A program made the translations under genes and the position numbers. Shown in pieces: positions 33,732-45,524 of a DNA stretch of 64,000 bases. This DNA comes from Nematostella vectensis (taxonomy: Eukaryota > Cnidaria > Anthozoa > Actiniaria > Edwardsiidae): NCBI RefSeq assembly GCF_932526225.1, contig NC_064048.1, forward strand, positions 8,015,515-8,079,514, given 5' to 3'. Each line of letters begins with the position of its first letter. Within the stretch, counting starts at the first letter, position 1. The notes under the pieces are model-generated. The model had not been told where the DNA came from. It searched no databases and worked only from the letters and a program-made list of their open reading frames with translations.

Positions 33732-36700
33732 TTGCGCGAAAAGCATGATGGCCTTCCTCTACTGGGTGCGCAAAGAATGATGGCATATCCGTACTGGGCG
33801 CGAAGAGAATGATGGATTATCCGTACTGAGTGCGCAAAGAATGATAGCCTATCCGTACTAGGGGCGCAAAGAATGATGGCATATCCGTACTGGGCGCGCA
33901 AGGAATGATGGCCTACCCGTTCTGGGTGCGCAAAGAATGATGGCATATCCGTACTGAGTGCGCAAAGAGTGATGTCATATCCGTACTGAGTGCGAAAGAA
34001 TGATGGCCTATCCGTACTGGGGGCGCAATGAATGATGGCATATCCGTACGGGCGCGCAAGGAATGATGGCCTACCCGTTCTGGGTGCGCAAATAATGATG
34101 GCCTATCCGTACTGGGTGCGCAAGGAATGATGGCCTATCCGTACTGGGTGCGCAAAGAATGATGTCCTATCCGTACTGAGTGCGCAAGAAATGATGGCCT
34201 ATCCGTACTGGGTGCACAAAGAATGATGTCATATCCGTACTGAGTGCGAAAGAATGATGGCCTATCCGTACTGAGTGCGCAAAGAATGATGGCATATCCG
34301 TACTGAGTGCGCAAAGAGTGATGTCCTATCCGTACTGAGTGCGGAAGAATGATGGCCTATCCGTACTGGGGGCGCAACAAATGATGGCATATCCGTACTG
34401 AGCGCGCAAGGAATGATGGCCTACCCGTTCTGGGTGCGCAAAGAATGATGGCCTATCTGTACTGGGTGCGCAAAGAATTATGGCATATCCGTACTGAGTG
34501 CGCAAAGAATGATGGCCTATCCGTACTGAGTGCGCAAAAAATGATGGCATATCCGTACTGAGTGCGCAAAGAATGATGCCATATCCGTACTGAGTGCGCA
34601 AAGAATGATGGCATATCCGTACTGAGTGCGCAAAGAGTGATGTCCTATCCGTACTGAGTGCGCAAAAAATGATGGCCTATCCGTACTGAGTGCGCAAAGA
34701 ATGATGGCCTATCCGTACTGGGGGCGCAAAGAATGATGGCATATCCGTACTGGGCGCGCAAGGAATGATGGCCTACCCGTTCTGGGTGCGCAAAGAATGA
34801 TGGCCTATCCGTACTGGGTGCGCAAAGAATGATGGCATATCCTTACTGAGTGCGCAAAGAATGATGGCATATCCGTACTGGGTGCGCAAAGAACGATGGC
34901 ATATCCGTACTGAGTGCGCAACAAATGATGGCCTATCAGTACTGAGTGTGCAAAGAATGATGGCTTATCCGTACTGGGTGAGCAAAGAATGATGGCCTAT
35001 CCGTACTGGGTGCGCAAAGAATGATGGCCTATCCGTACTGGGTGCGCAAAGAATGATGGCCTATCCGTAATGGGGGCGCAAAGAATGATGGCATATCCGT
35101 ACTTGGCGCGCAAGGAATGACGCCCTACCCGTTCTGGGTGCGCAAAGAATGATGGCCTATCCGTACTGGGTGCGCAAAGAATGATGTCATATCCGTACTG
35201 AGTGCGCAAAGAATGATGGCATATCCGTACTGGGTGCGCAAAGAGCGATGGCATATCCGTACTGAGTGCGCAAAAAATGATTGCCTATCCGTACTGAGTG
35301 CGCAAAGAATGATGGCTTATCCGTACTGGGTGAACAAAGAATGATGGCCTATCCGTACTGGGTGCGCAAACAATGATGGCCTATCCGTATTGGGTGCGCA
35401 AAGAAAGATGGCCTATCCGTACTGAGGGCGCAAAGAATGATGGCATATAGGTACTGGGCGCGCAAGGAATGATGGCCTACCCGTTTTGGGTGCGCAAAGA
35501 ATGATGGCATATCCGTACTGAGTGCGCAAAGAATGATGGTCTATTCGTACTGAGTGCGCAAAGAATGATGGCCTATCCGTACAGGATGAGCAAAGAATGA
35601 TGGCATATCCGTACTGAGTGCGCAAAGAATGATGGCCTATCTGTACAGGATGAGCAAAGAATGATGGCATATCCGTACTGAGTGCGCAAAGAATGATGGC
35701 ATATCCGTACTGGGCGCGCAAGGAATGATGGCCTACTCGTACTGGGTGCGCAAAAAATCATGGCCTATCCGTACTGAGTGCGCAAAGAATGATGGCTTAT
35801 CCGTACTGGGTAAACAAAGAATGATGGCCTATCCGTACTGGGTGCGCAAACAATGATGGCCTATCCGTACTGGGTGCGCAAAGAAAGATGGCCTATCCGT
35901 ACTGGGGGCGCAAAGAATGATGGCATATCCGTACTGGGCGCACAAGGAATGATGGCCTACCCGTTCTGGGTGCGCAAAGAATGATGGCATATCCGTACTG
36001 AGTGCGCCAAGAATGATGGTCTATTCGTACTGAGTGCGCAAAGAATGATGGCATATCCGTACTGAGTGCGAAAAGAATGATGGCATATCCGTACTGGGCG
36101 CGCAAGGAATGATGGCTTATCCGTACTGAGTGCGCAAAGAATGATGGCCTATCCGTACTGGGGGCGCAAAGAATGATGGCTTACCCGTTCTGGGTGTGCA
36201 AAGAATAATGGCATATCCGTACTAGGTACGCAAAAAATGATAGCATATCCGTACTCGGTGCGCAAAGAATGATGGCCTATCCGTACCGAGTGCGCAAAGA
36301 ATGATGACCTATCCGTACTGAGTGCGCAAATAGTGCTGGCCTATCCGTACTGACTGCGCAAAGAATGATGTCCTATCGGTACTAAGTGCGCAAAGAATGA
36401 TGGCTTATCCGTACTGAGTGCGCCAAGAATGATGGCCTATCCGTACTGGGGGCGCAAAGAATGATGACCTATCCGTACTGGGCGCGCAAAGAATGATGGC
36501 CTACTCGTACTGAGTGCGCAAAGAATCATGGCATATCCGTACTGAGTGCGCAAAAAAATGATAGCCTATCCGTACTGGAGGCGCAACGAATGATGGCATA
36601 TCCGCAATGGGCGCGCAAGGAATGATGGCTTATCCGTACTAGGTGCGCAAAGAATGATGGCCTATCCGTACTGGGGGCGCAAAGAATGATGACCTATCCG

Positions 36701-38456
36701 TACTGGGCGCGCAAGGAATGATGGCCTACTCGTACTGGGTGCGCAAAGAATGATTGCATATCCGTACTGAGTGCGCAAAGAATGATGGCCTATCCGTACT
36801 GGGTGCGCAAAGAATGATGGCATATCCATACTGGGCGCGGAAAGAATAATGGCCTATCCGTACTAGGCGCGCAAGGAATGATGGCCTATCCGTACTGGGC
36901 GCGCGAGGTGATGGCAAATCCGTGGGTTTGCAAAGAACGATGGCCTATCCGTTCTGGGTAGCAAAGAATAATTGCCTATCCGTACTGGATGCGCAAAGAA
37001 TGAAGTCCTATCCGTACTCGTTGCGCAAAGAATTGTGTCCTATCCGTACTAGGTGCGCCAAGAGTGATGGTCTATCCATACTGGTTGCGCAAAGAATGAG
37101 GGCCTATCCGTACTGGGTGCGCAAAGAATGATGGCCTATCCGTACTGAGTGCGCAAAGAATCATAGCCTATCCGTACTTAGTGCGCAAAGAATGATGGCC
37201 TATCCGTACTGAGTGCGCAAAGAGTGATGACCTATCCTTATTTGTCGCCCAAGGAATGATGGCATATCCGTACTGAGTGCGCAAAGAATGAAGGGATATC
37301 CGTACTGAGTGCGCAAAGAATGATGGCATATCCGTACTGAGTGCGCAAAGAATGATGGCATATCCTTACTGAGTGTGTAAAGAATGATGGCAAATTCGTG
37401 GGTTCGCGCAAGGAATGATGGCCTACTCGTACTTGGTGCGCTAAGAATGATGGCATATTCGTACTGAGTGCGCAAAGAATGATGGCCTATCCGTACTGGG
37501 TGCGCAAAGAATAATGGCCTATCCGTACTAGGCGCGCCAGGAATGATGGCCTATCCGTACTGGGCGCGCGAGGAATGATGGCAAATCCGTGGGTTTGCAA
37601 AGAACGATGGCATATCCGTACTGAGTGCGCAAAGAATGATGGCCTATCCGTACTGAGTGCGCAAAGAGTGATGACCTATCCTTATTTGTCGCCCAAGGAA
37701 TGATGGCATATCCGTACTGAGTGCGCAAAGAATGAAGGGATATCCGTACTGAGTGCGCAAAGAATGATGGCATATCCGTACTGAGTGCGCAAAGAATGAT
37801 GGCATATCCTTACTGAGTGTGTAAAGAATGATGGCAAATTCGTGGGTTCGCGCAAGGAATGATGGCCTACTCGTACTTGGTGCGCTAAGAATGATGGCAT
37901 ATTCGTACTGAGTGCGCAAAGAATGATGGCCTATCCGTACTGGGTGCGCAAAGAATAATGGCCTATCCGTACTAGGCGCGCCAGGAATGATGGCCTATCC
38001 GTACTGGGCGCGCGAGGAATGATGGCAAATCCGTGGGTTTGCAAAGAACGATGGCATATCCGTACTGAGTGCGCAAAGAATGATGGCATATCCGTACTGA
38101 GTGCTCAAAGAATGATGTCCTATCGGTACTAAGTGCGCAAAGAATGATGGCTTATCCGTACTGAGTGCGCCAAGAATGATGGCCTATCCGTACTGGGGGC
38201 GCAAAGAATGATGACCTATCCGTACTGGGCGCGCAAAGAATGATGGCCTATCCGTACTGGGGGCACAAAGAATGATGGCATATCCGTACTGAGTACGCAA
38301 AGAATGATGGCATATCCGTACTCGGTGCGCAAAGAAGGATGTCCTATCCGTACTGAGTGCGCAAAGAATGATGGCCTATCCGTACTGGGTGCGCAAATAG
38401 TGCTGGCCTATCCGTATTGACTGCGCAAAGATTGATGGCCTATCCGTACTGGGTAC
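33732..38456. repeat. 4.7-kb satellite of 32-bp units, roughly 145 copies
   Basis: The unit is built on GCGCAAAGAATGATGGCATA and TCCGTACTGAGT, with variants GGCCTATCCGTACTGGGT and GGGGCGCAA. Three units make 96 bp, so short translated ORFs on both strands are artefacts. Higher-order duplication is clear: about 37200-37643 is repeated almost exactly at about 37644-38087 (444 bp, 14 units). Parts of 36310-36500 recur near 38105-38250. Confidence 0.97.
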
Positions 38457-39564
38457 GCAGGACATGAGCCAAATGTCTATTCTTTAGCTCTGTGTGTATT
38501 GGAAGTAGGTGCGCAAGTAACAAGTGCGCTGTAATAAAGTTCGGTACACTATTCATGGCACCTACCTAACCAAAAACCGTTTATAGTATAAGCTTTCCGT
38601 AAGGCATGGCGTTGTGTGCTCTCTCTTACCCCAGAAAAAAGAGAATAAATAAATACAGGACGACTGGCTTTTTGTGATAGGGACACACGATGATAACTTT
38701 GATTATATTTATACCCACGCAACATATTATATTATGATATTATCATAATCATATTATTATACTTAGGGAATTACAGGAATAAAAAAGAAATATTCACCTT
38801 TTACTAGTGTCTTTTGTCGATTTTGCTGCCGCATTAATTTTAAATTTTGAGGTTAAACCGCACGTGGTCTTCTGATCGTGGTCTCAAGGCGGCGGCAGAC
38901 GCACGTACAATTATCTAGAAGACAATGCGTCTTCTTAGTTTCTTGTTTTCCATATTCATAGAGATGTTAAATTCCCCCTGAATGTTTTTTTAGTTCGCAT
39001 ACAGATACAACCACAGTCATGGAATTCTACAAATGTATCGCTCTATTTCTAAGGAAAAATACGTCCATCCTTATTGGTTGGCCGTCAGTGCCCTTTGATT
39101 TTACGACCAGGTATTAGCATGAAGTAGATCTAGGGTGATTCATGATCACAACCTTAAAAACAATTTTGAAAAAGTCTCCCTTTCCGCCACTTATATTACT
39201 ACGATGCCTCCTCAGATGATTACTTAAACAGCCTCTGCCAGCCGCCATTTTGTCATCCTAGCAAAGTACCAAAGTGTGAAAAGCATCCATTTCTGTTGGC
39301 TGTTTTTGCGGAAGCCAATGCGATATATTTTTTTTAATTTGGTAGATAAAGTCTCAGACTCTGCTTTCAGATGGTTATTGAAATTTTAGCACATATTGTT
39401 CCTTCAAATATTAAATAAAAACAATAACAATGTTGTGGCTGACAATAACACTGTGTTGTCCTTTTTAAGGGATACCTGTGCATGTTAGGTGATTATTCTC
39501 GGGTTCCCTTTAAGAGTCAAACATTGTCTGAAAGTCCTTATCGACCTGTTATTCAAGAAACAGT
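38457..39564. other. gene-free stretch between satellite and GPCR-3
   Basis: No supported gene. Several TATTAT-rich runs lie around 38720-38765. Confidence 0.35.
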
Positions 39565-39840
39565 GCCTTTAATAAGAAAAAATCGTCTTCACATCTGCCT
39601 GATCAACTTCAAGCCTTCCCAATTCAGGATTGTGAGCGCCATACGCGATAGTCGCGAAATATTTCCCTTGTAACAGATGCACGAAATACATTATGGGGAG
39701 TAGTGCTTAGTGCCTTCCAAAGGAAGTACATCGTCGCACATCTGCCTGATCAACTTAAAAGCCTGTCCAATCCAGGATTGTGAGCAACATACGCGATAGT
39801 CTACAAATGTTCCCCTTTTAAGAGATGCCCGAAGTACATT
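39565..39840 (-). pseudogene. two degenerate extra copies of the GPCR-3 C-terminal coding segment
   Basis: CACATCTGCCTGA and its surroundings occur at about 39591, 39738 and 39887, a period of about 148 bp. The third is the real end of GPCR-3. On the minus strand the middle copy still encodes AFKLIRQMCDDVLPLEG, parallel to the true tail TFKFIFRQMCGRCISFG, but frames and stops are disrupted. A local tandem duplication of the end of the last exon is the simplest explanation. Confidence 0.75.
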
Positions 39841-39854
39841 CTGGTAAATCGAGC

Positions 39855-40389
39855 TCAGTGCCTTCCAAAAGAAATACAGCGTCCACACATCTGCCTGAAT
39901 ATGAACTTAAAAGTCTTTCTAAACTCAGGAATACGAACCCCATACACAACTGGATTAACAGCACTGTTACTATAATGAAGGAACTTGAAGAACATAAACA
40001 GCTTCATAGAATATGGGCACGTTGGACAGAACACGTAGGTCAAGTTGATAACAAAAAACGGAGACCAGGCGATGAAGAAAAAGCCGATGACAAAGGCGAT
40101 TGTTATAGCTGTACGTATTTCCCTCTTTAAGGATCTCTTAGTGGGGTTGTTACTCATTCTGGTGACGGCGATTTTCCATATGGCAGCGTAGCTAAGAATG
40201 ATGACCACCAGAGGAAGGGTGAAGAAAACAACGAAGATGAGGAGGCTGAGATCCATTTGGCGGAAGTTTGGAGCCATGGGGCGAATGCAGGCGACTAGGG
40301 CTGAGATGCTCCAAACAAATAGCAGACCGATGTAGTAGACGTACTTTGGGGTGTTGCGGTGTTTGATAGCCCAGCCCACGCAGAAATAT
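39855..40389 (-). CDS. class A GPCR, GPCR-3, exon 2 (end of helix 3 to C-terminus)
   Basis: The acceptor TTTCATGTAG precedes ATATTTCTGC, and the split codon AG|A restores ERYFCVGWA. Helix 6 has AWSPFF (Trp-x-Pro-Phe-Phe), helix 7 has YSNSAVNPVVYG, so NPxxY is intact, and helix 8 is RIPEFRKTFKFIF. The ending YGVRIPEFRKTF resembles adenosine receptors. The Tyr seven residues before the NPxxY Pro, the WxPFF and an Asp in helix 3 (exon 1) recall aminergic receptors. The ligand stays open. The C-terminal tail is short and ends in a Cys-rich stretch (CGRC), possibly palmitoylated. Confidence 0.92.
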
Positions 40390-40604
40390 CTACATGAAAC
40401 AATTTAAATAAGTATAACAAATAAATATCCAATGGATAGATTTCGGAAGCTTATCACCTTCCTTCAAACTGAGACGATGCTGAATTGCGCTAGCGCAGAA
40501 ACAACGTGGTCAAGCTGTAGGCATGGAAAGGCGCCTCAGGCAACCATAATACGACTCACGGTTTACCAAGGAGCACAGCTTAGATGAAAACTGTTGGTTT
40601 TACT

Positions 40605-40880
40605 TTAAAGAGAATCCGGAGAAAAACCCACGAAGCAAAGGGAGCAGAATCAACGAAATCATAAATAACGGCGCCCGATCATCGAACGGAGAGGGTTTTC
40701 CGCGATGATAACCGATTTTCAGCGATGATAACCGAGTACCGCCTGCCCTGCGTCCGTTTTTGCGCTCGGCCCCAGGAACCGTGCGGCTTAAAATACAATA
40801 TGGCGCCCGATCATAGAACGGAGAGGGTTTTCCGCGATGATAACCGATTTTCCGCGATGATAACCGAGTACCGCCTGCAA
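40605..40880. repeat. SINE-tail fragment and a direct repeat pair
   Basis: AGAGAATCCGGAGAAAAACC at about 40609 repeats the tail of the SINE at 40895-41086. GGCGCCCGATCAT followed by GAACGGAGAGGGTTTTCCGC and GATGATAACCGA blocks occurs at about 40670-40746 and again at about 40802-40878. Confidence 0.85.
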
Positions 40881-40894
40881 GCAGGCTAACTTTA

Positions 40895-41086
40895 GAGAGA
40901 ATCCGGAGAAAAACCCTCGAAGCAAAGGGAGCAGAATCAACGAAATCATAAATAACGTCGGGGCCGAAATCGAACCCGGAACCCAGTGGTGAGAGGCACA
41001 GGCACTACAGAGCGACCGGGAAACCTGTGGTGAGAAGCACAGGCACTACAGAGCGACGCTCTTCCAACTGCGCCACCTGGGCTCCC
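40895..41086 (-). mobile_element. tRNA-derived SINE
   Basis: On the minus strand it begins GGGAGCCCAGGTGGCGCAGT. An A box (TGGCGCAGTTGG) and a B box (GGGTTCGATTTC) show a polymerase III promoter of tRNA origin. Between them a block of about 43 bp (CGCTCTGTAGTGCCTGTGC plus TTCTCACCAC) is duplicated, which spreads the boxes further apart than in a tRNA. The body after the B box continues to about 40895. It is not a functional tRNA gene because the cloverleaf is broken. Confidence 0.82.
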
Positions 41087-41141
41087 TAACACTATCCAAA
41101 CAACAGACAAACAACCAGCCTTGAACATTCTACGTTTAAGT

Positions 41142-41149
41142 CATACTTA

Positions 41150-41213
<64 letters not shown>

Positions 41214-41350
41214 TGACATCGTCATCGCATATCGTCATTATCATCGTCATCGTCATCGTCACAGTCACCGTCACCGTCACCGTCAACGTCACCGTCATCG
41301 TCATTGTCATCGTCATCGTCATCGTCACCACTATAATAATAATCATTATC
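41142..41350. repeat. (TCATCG)n and (TCACCG)n microsatellite
   Basis: A long run of CATCGT-type repeats within the GPCR-3 intron, about 10-20 bp from its 5' splice site. Long Asp or Thr/Val ORFs crossing it are artefacts. Confidence 0.95.
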
Positions 41351-41368
41351 ATCATAATGCAAACTTAC

Positions 41369-41748
41369 CTCTCCACACTTATGGCCATCAAATGCAATAT
41401 CGACGAGATCCCAGCAAAAATGTCAAAGACGTTGTATACCGTCAATAGCGCTCGGGAGCCGGTATTAACCAGTATATACATCCACATCGGGATTGACACT
41501 GCGCCAACCAATATATCGGCGGCCGCCAGACCGACCACAAAGTAATTCGTCACAGTTCGTAACTTGTCATTCATGAAGAAGGCGACGATGACCATGATGT
41601 TCCCAAAGACGGAGAAAAAGGCTACGATAGTGTAGAAGACGCACGCCGAAACAAGGGAAGCCTGGTCATTGTCTGGTGGGGGTACCAAGTTGGGTGGCTT
41701 GGTTGTCAAGTTGACGAGCGGGAAGGCTGTGGTGATGTTTAGAGCCAT
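41369..41748 (-). CDS. class A GPCR, GPCR-3, exon 1 (N-terminus to helix 3)
   Basis: I take the ATG at 41748 (MALNITTAF), giving a 304-residue protein. An in-frame ATG at 41820 would add 24 residues. The N-terminus carries NIT and NLT sequons and a Pro-rich stretch. Helix 1 has FGN and helix 2 TNYFVVGLAAADILVG, very close to the equivalent stretch of adenosine receptors. Helix 3 ends SVER|Y across the intron. Counting back from that Arg places an Asp (VFDIFAG) at position 3.32, the amine-anchoring position. No Cys stands at 3.25. Exon length and phase match exon 2. Confidence 0.9.
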
Positions 41749-42708
41749 TTCTGAATCAAATACAATCAGGTTGTAGATCAAACCTATGTCACGTTTGGTT
41801 TCGTAGGCAACGAGACTCAATGTGAATCAAGATGTTTATATTAGTTTTGAATTAAACCCCCTTGAATCAAGGTAAATTTTAATACATCCTACAATTAAAA
41901 CGGTTCAGTTTCCTTTTAAAGAATTAAATAATACAGGGAAAGCTGTATTAAAACAAATAATTTTTAAATATACAAAACATAAACAAGATAACATTGTCAC
42001 AAGTCTGTATTAGTATCTGGACTTAATCTTTTGTGTGCAGTTGTTCCTTAAAAACCAATAAACTATAACAAATGTCCATTACTTTATCCGTGTATAATAA
42101 TAGATAGAATGAAACCTTTAATGCATTTTCATCAGCTCATCGATGAGACGTTCAAACTAAAATATCGTATTTTATATAAAAAAATTAAAATTTGTTAAAC
42201 CTGGATCGTTTTTGGTTATCCCGCATGATTTTGACCGTTTTGAAGCTTTCTAACGAAAACAGCACTAGTCGGAGCAATTGTTAAAATAATAAAACGCGCC
42301 TGTTTCTAGACGTAAGAAAAGTCTATATTCATCTTTTTTTTTCTGGTGGCAGCGGGCTAAGAATTATCTTCTGGTCTTTTGCACTAAAATATGTTATTTC
42401 TCTTCCTAGGGCGGAAGGAAGTCATACATGATAGCATCCGTATTCTTGTGCGAGATTTGAGCATTTTATAGTCTCGAAAAACAAATATGCAATAAAAATT
42501 GAATACAGGACAATGTATGAAAAATACTAGATTGGGCAATGATACACGGGTAAATAGTAAGTTTGCTATTCGCCAGAAGTTGCAACTTGAAAAAAGGTGT
42601 GATCTGTTTTAAGTGCTTCTTATCTGTTTCTAAAGGGTAAGTTCTTGGAAGGCAAAGTTAATTTAAGTGACAAGCGTCTTTTGCATGTTTTGCTGTAGCG
42701 GAGTGTTT
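41749..42708. other. upstream region of GPCR-3
   Basis: Presumed promoter of the minus-strand receptor; no element identifiable. Confidence 0.3.
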
Positions 42709-43085
42709 GTGGCGCAGTTGGCAGAGAATCACTCTGCAGTGACATGACGGAAAAACATGACTTGCCGTTTCCAATAAACTTATTTCACATCAAATAAGGC
42801 GGAAAATTCCCCAAATTACTTAGTGAGTAATATCAGACAAAATATCAAGTGCGACGTTTTTTAAATTGATGCGACTTTTGTAAAGTATCGTTGAAATTTG
42901 AGGTTTTCGTCCCTGAGCCCATATACATAGCGCATACATAGGCCATTGTAAGAAATTGTATCTTCTTTCTCCATCTCTTCGAAGTGCGCATGTTCAGGGG
43001 TTTTCCGTCATGTCCTCTGCAGTGCCTGTACTCTCACTACTGGGTTCCGGGTTTGATTCCCAGTTCCGACGGAAGTTGAGTTTGT
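42709..43085 (+). mobile_element. tRNA-like SINE split by a 274-bp insertion
   Basis: The left part holds an A box (TGGCGCAGTTGG, about 42710-42721). The right part holds a B box (GGGTTTGATTCCC, about 43048-43060). Removing 42741-43014 and one copy of the 9-bp duplication gives a continuous tRNA-like head. It resembles the SINE in the GPCR-3 intron in A box, B box and GCCTGTACTCTCACTAC block. Confidence 0.75.
42741..43014. mobile_element. 274-bp inverted-repeat element with 9-bp target duplication
   Basis: GACATGACGGAAAA (42741-42754) and TTTTCCGTCATGTC (43001-43014) are perfect 14-bp inverted ends. CTCTGCAGT stands directly outside both (42732-42740 and 43015-43023). No ORF. A 9-bp duplication fits Mutator-like elements, as for the elements at 8063 and 9824, though the terminal sequences differ. 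Confidence 0.88.
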
Positions 43086-45520
43086 GAGAGTGGCAAAATA
43101 ATGTCTCTTAAAGTTTTCCCGTTGCAAAAATTTAATGTAATAATTATAAAATACACACCTCTTAAGCCAGTTAGGGTTCTTTTTTTAAGAATATTAAAGC
43201 ATAACAATGCCTTACCTGATTGGCGTCGCCAGAAGTAGAATAATAGGGATTAAAGTGAGCTTATGTGTTCTTAAATCTAAGAGATTGGTACTTCAGGACG
43301 CACGCGCTTAATCGTCGCGTCTTATGCCATACTCGTTCGAGACGATACGAAGAGTCACTCTTATAGAACACTAGCCTTGGCTTAAATTTGAAGTACCTGT
43401 GAAACAGGTTGTCATAATAAAGACTAATATGCTTGACTTGATTTAGAGATAAGTTAAGTTACCTCTAAGATTAGCAAACCGGCAAATTTTAAAGGACGCC
43501 GAGAATCCGAGACATTTGTAACTTGTGGGCGATGATATTCCCTTTAAAGTAAATCTTGCGCTTAAGGAACTGTTGGAAAAACGATATCATAGAGCTTACT
43601 TCAAAACCTCCTTGTTTGGCTGACCAAATATTGTTTCTATGGAAATTGTAAAGTGATGTTTTCGTGAAAAGGATTGCATATGGTTTTCGTGCCGTTCCCA
43701 AACAACAAAACAAAGTAAACTTATTCTTTTATATTATTGAAATTATCAAGATGCGACAAAAGTATTATACATAAAATAGGATATGATATCGCATAGTCTT
43801 CGACCGAATAGTAGCACGGTTACAATCCATTTCTTCTGATATTGCTGTTTCTTTGATTGCGTTAAATTCGCCGGCTAAAAAAAATTATATATTTCCTCAT
43901 TTTGCCCCAATTTTGAATCTTAGTTCTTATCAGTGAATTAGTTACGTTAGAGGAAATTATAGACTTCCTGCGCTAGATTACAAAAAAAATTTATCGCAAT
44001 TTTAAATTGAGTTAAGGCAAAAAGTCGACGCTAAATGATACAATCACAGATAGTGTTACCTTGTTTGAATGTGATGACACACTTGATTATACAAATCTGA
44101 CAAGCATCTCTTCCAAAATTACACACACTTAACCAGCAAATATATATTTTTTGTAAATATATAAATATAGAAAAAGATTAAAAAGGAGTGTATGGAAAAT
44201 CGCAAGTAGTTTCTCTTGGATAAATTCATTAAAATAGGCACTCGACATTGAAAACGATTTTGCAGATTTTAATATCCCATTAGTCCCTCATTTATCAACT
44301 TCGCTCGTAATAACCTTTAAAATCTAATCTAAATTCAGTATCTCCCTATGCAAAAAGACAATAATTGGCTATTTTTTTGTAGTAGTGGCATTAAATAAAA
44401 TCTATGGCTCAAACGGTAAAGAAAATGTATTTTATTTAGTGGTTGCTAGGAAATATCGCCTCATTTGAAACTTTTAATATTTTAATTTCTGATCTGTAAA
44501 TCTTTACTAGCTTATGATATATGGAATAACTGCATACCTTGTTGTTTGCGTCTTAGAATCACGGAGTTTATGAAATTCAATAAGTCGTCATTTCTAAGAA
44601 CATCACTGCGTCAAAACTAACACTGCCAATTGACAGTCTTACTTCAATGAAGCTTCTACCCGAAATAATCGTTCTTTTTTCTTATGGTGCTATTGTTTAC
44701 ATCGAAACAAAAAATCCACTAGGGCAATGCGAGAGATTGTGACTTATAGCCGTGTTTTGCACGTAATTTAATAATCAACCAATCAGATTCCTAGAAGCAC
44801 TTTGCGGCTTTTTTTTTTTTTGGGGGGGGGGGGGGGGGGTATATTGCATTTTGACACTTTAGCAGCCTGTTTATTGGAGGAGTAAACTACTGGGTGGTTC
44901 ACTGGGTGCCGCCAAGAGACTTATACTTTCTAGGGCCAAATAAATCAAACAAGCCTGGTACAACAACACATTCCCTAAGAAATCTAAGGCCTGGGGATAT
45001 TATTACATACTAATAATTCTGTCACCTTTAATTATGCATTGTACGCGCATTTCTCTTGGCTTCAACAAAATTATTCAACATAGTATTTGTAGAGCAACAC
45101 CTTTGATTTTGCGCCGATATGAAAAACGTGAATACACGCCCTTTCTAAATAGAATTGCATCGTAAGGACTGACCTTCCGTTCTATGTTTTTCTTCCCCAG
45201 CAAACATTTAGTACCTTATAACCCCTTCTACCCCCTCCCCCTCCACCCTCTAATTCTGACATACTGTCACATACAAAAGTCGAACTTTAGACTTACTTTT
45301 GTCACGCATATGGTCAGTTTTATGCCATATTTTCTCTTACATATTCCGTCTTATCTCCAATTGTAAACACTTTCATCTAAAACTTCAATCACATCCAAGT
45401 TGTCGTAAAATTCTTATGAGAGTTTAGGGAATAACCGGGGAAGGATGGGACGATTCCGAGTAACCGAACCAACCGGAGGGAAACTGTGCAAATTCTGCAA
45501 CCCGAGCTACTTGGTCCATC
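43086..45520. other. gene-free AT-rich stretch
   Basis: No supported gene. A T-run followed by a long G-run lies at about 44810-44839. Confidence 0.35.
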
Positions 45521-45524
45521 CCTT

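Larger units (their letters stand above)
40390..41368 (-). other. intron of GPCR-3 (979 bp), repeat-filled
   Basis: GT at 41368-41367 (GAGAG|GTAAGTTTGC, near-consensus) and AG at 40391-40390. It holds a SINE, a partial second SINE tail, a 130-bp direct repeat and a hexanucleotide-type microsatellite, listed separately. Confidence 0.9.

Noticed and set aside
33725..37919. Repeated 60-100 codon ORFs (SFFAHPVRIGHHSLRTQYGYAI type)
   Set aside because: Translation of the 32-bp satellite (three units make 96 bp). No start, splice or domain evidence.
33732..38456. CRISPR-like array of 32-bp repeats
   Set aside because: The units are directly contiguous, with no unique spacers between constant repeats, and the context is eukaryotic. 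It is a satellite.
41092..41355. ORF with poly-Asp and Thr/Val repeats beside GPCR-3
   Set aside because: Microsatellite inside the GPCR-3 intron.
40895..43085. Functional tRNA genes
   Set aside because: A and B boxes are present, but the spacing and stems do not form a cloverleaf, and one copy is split by an insertion. They are SINEs.
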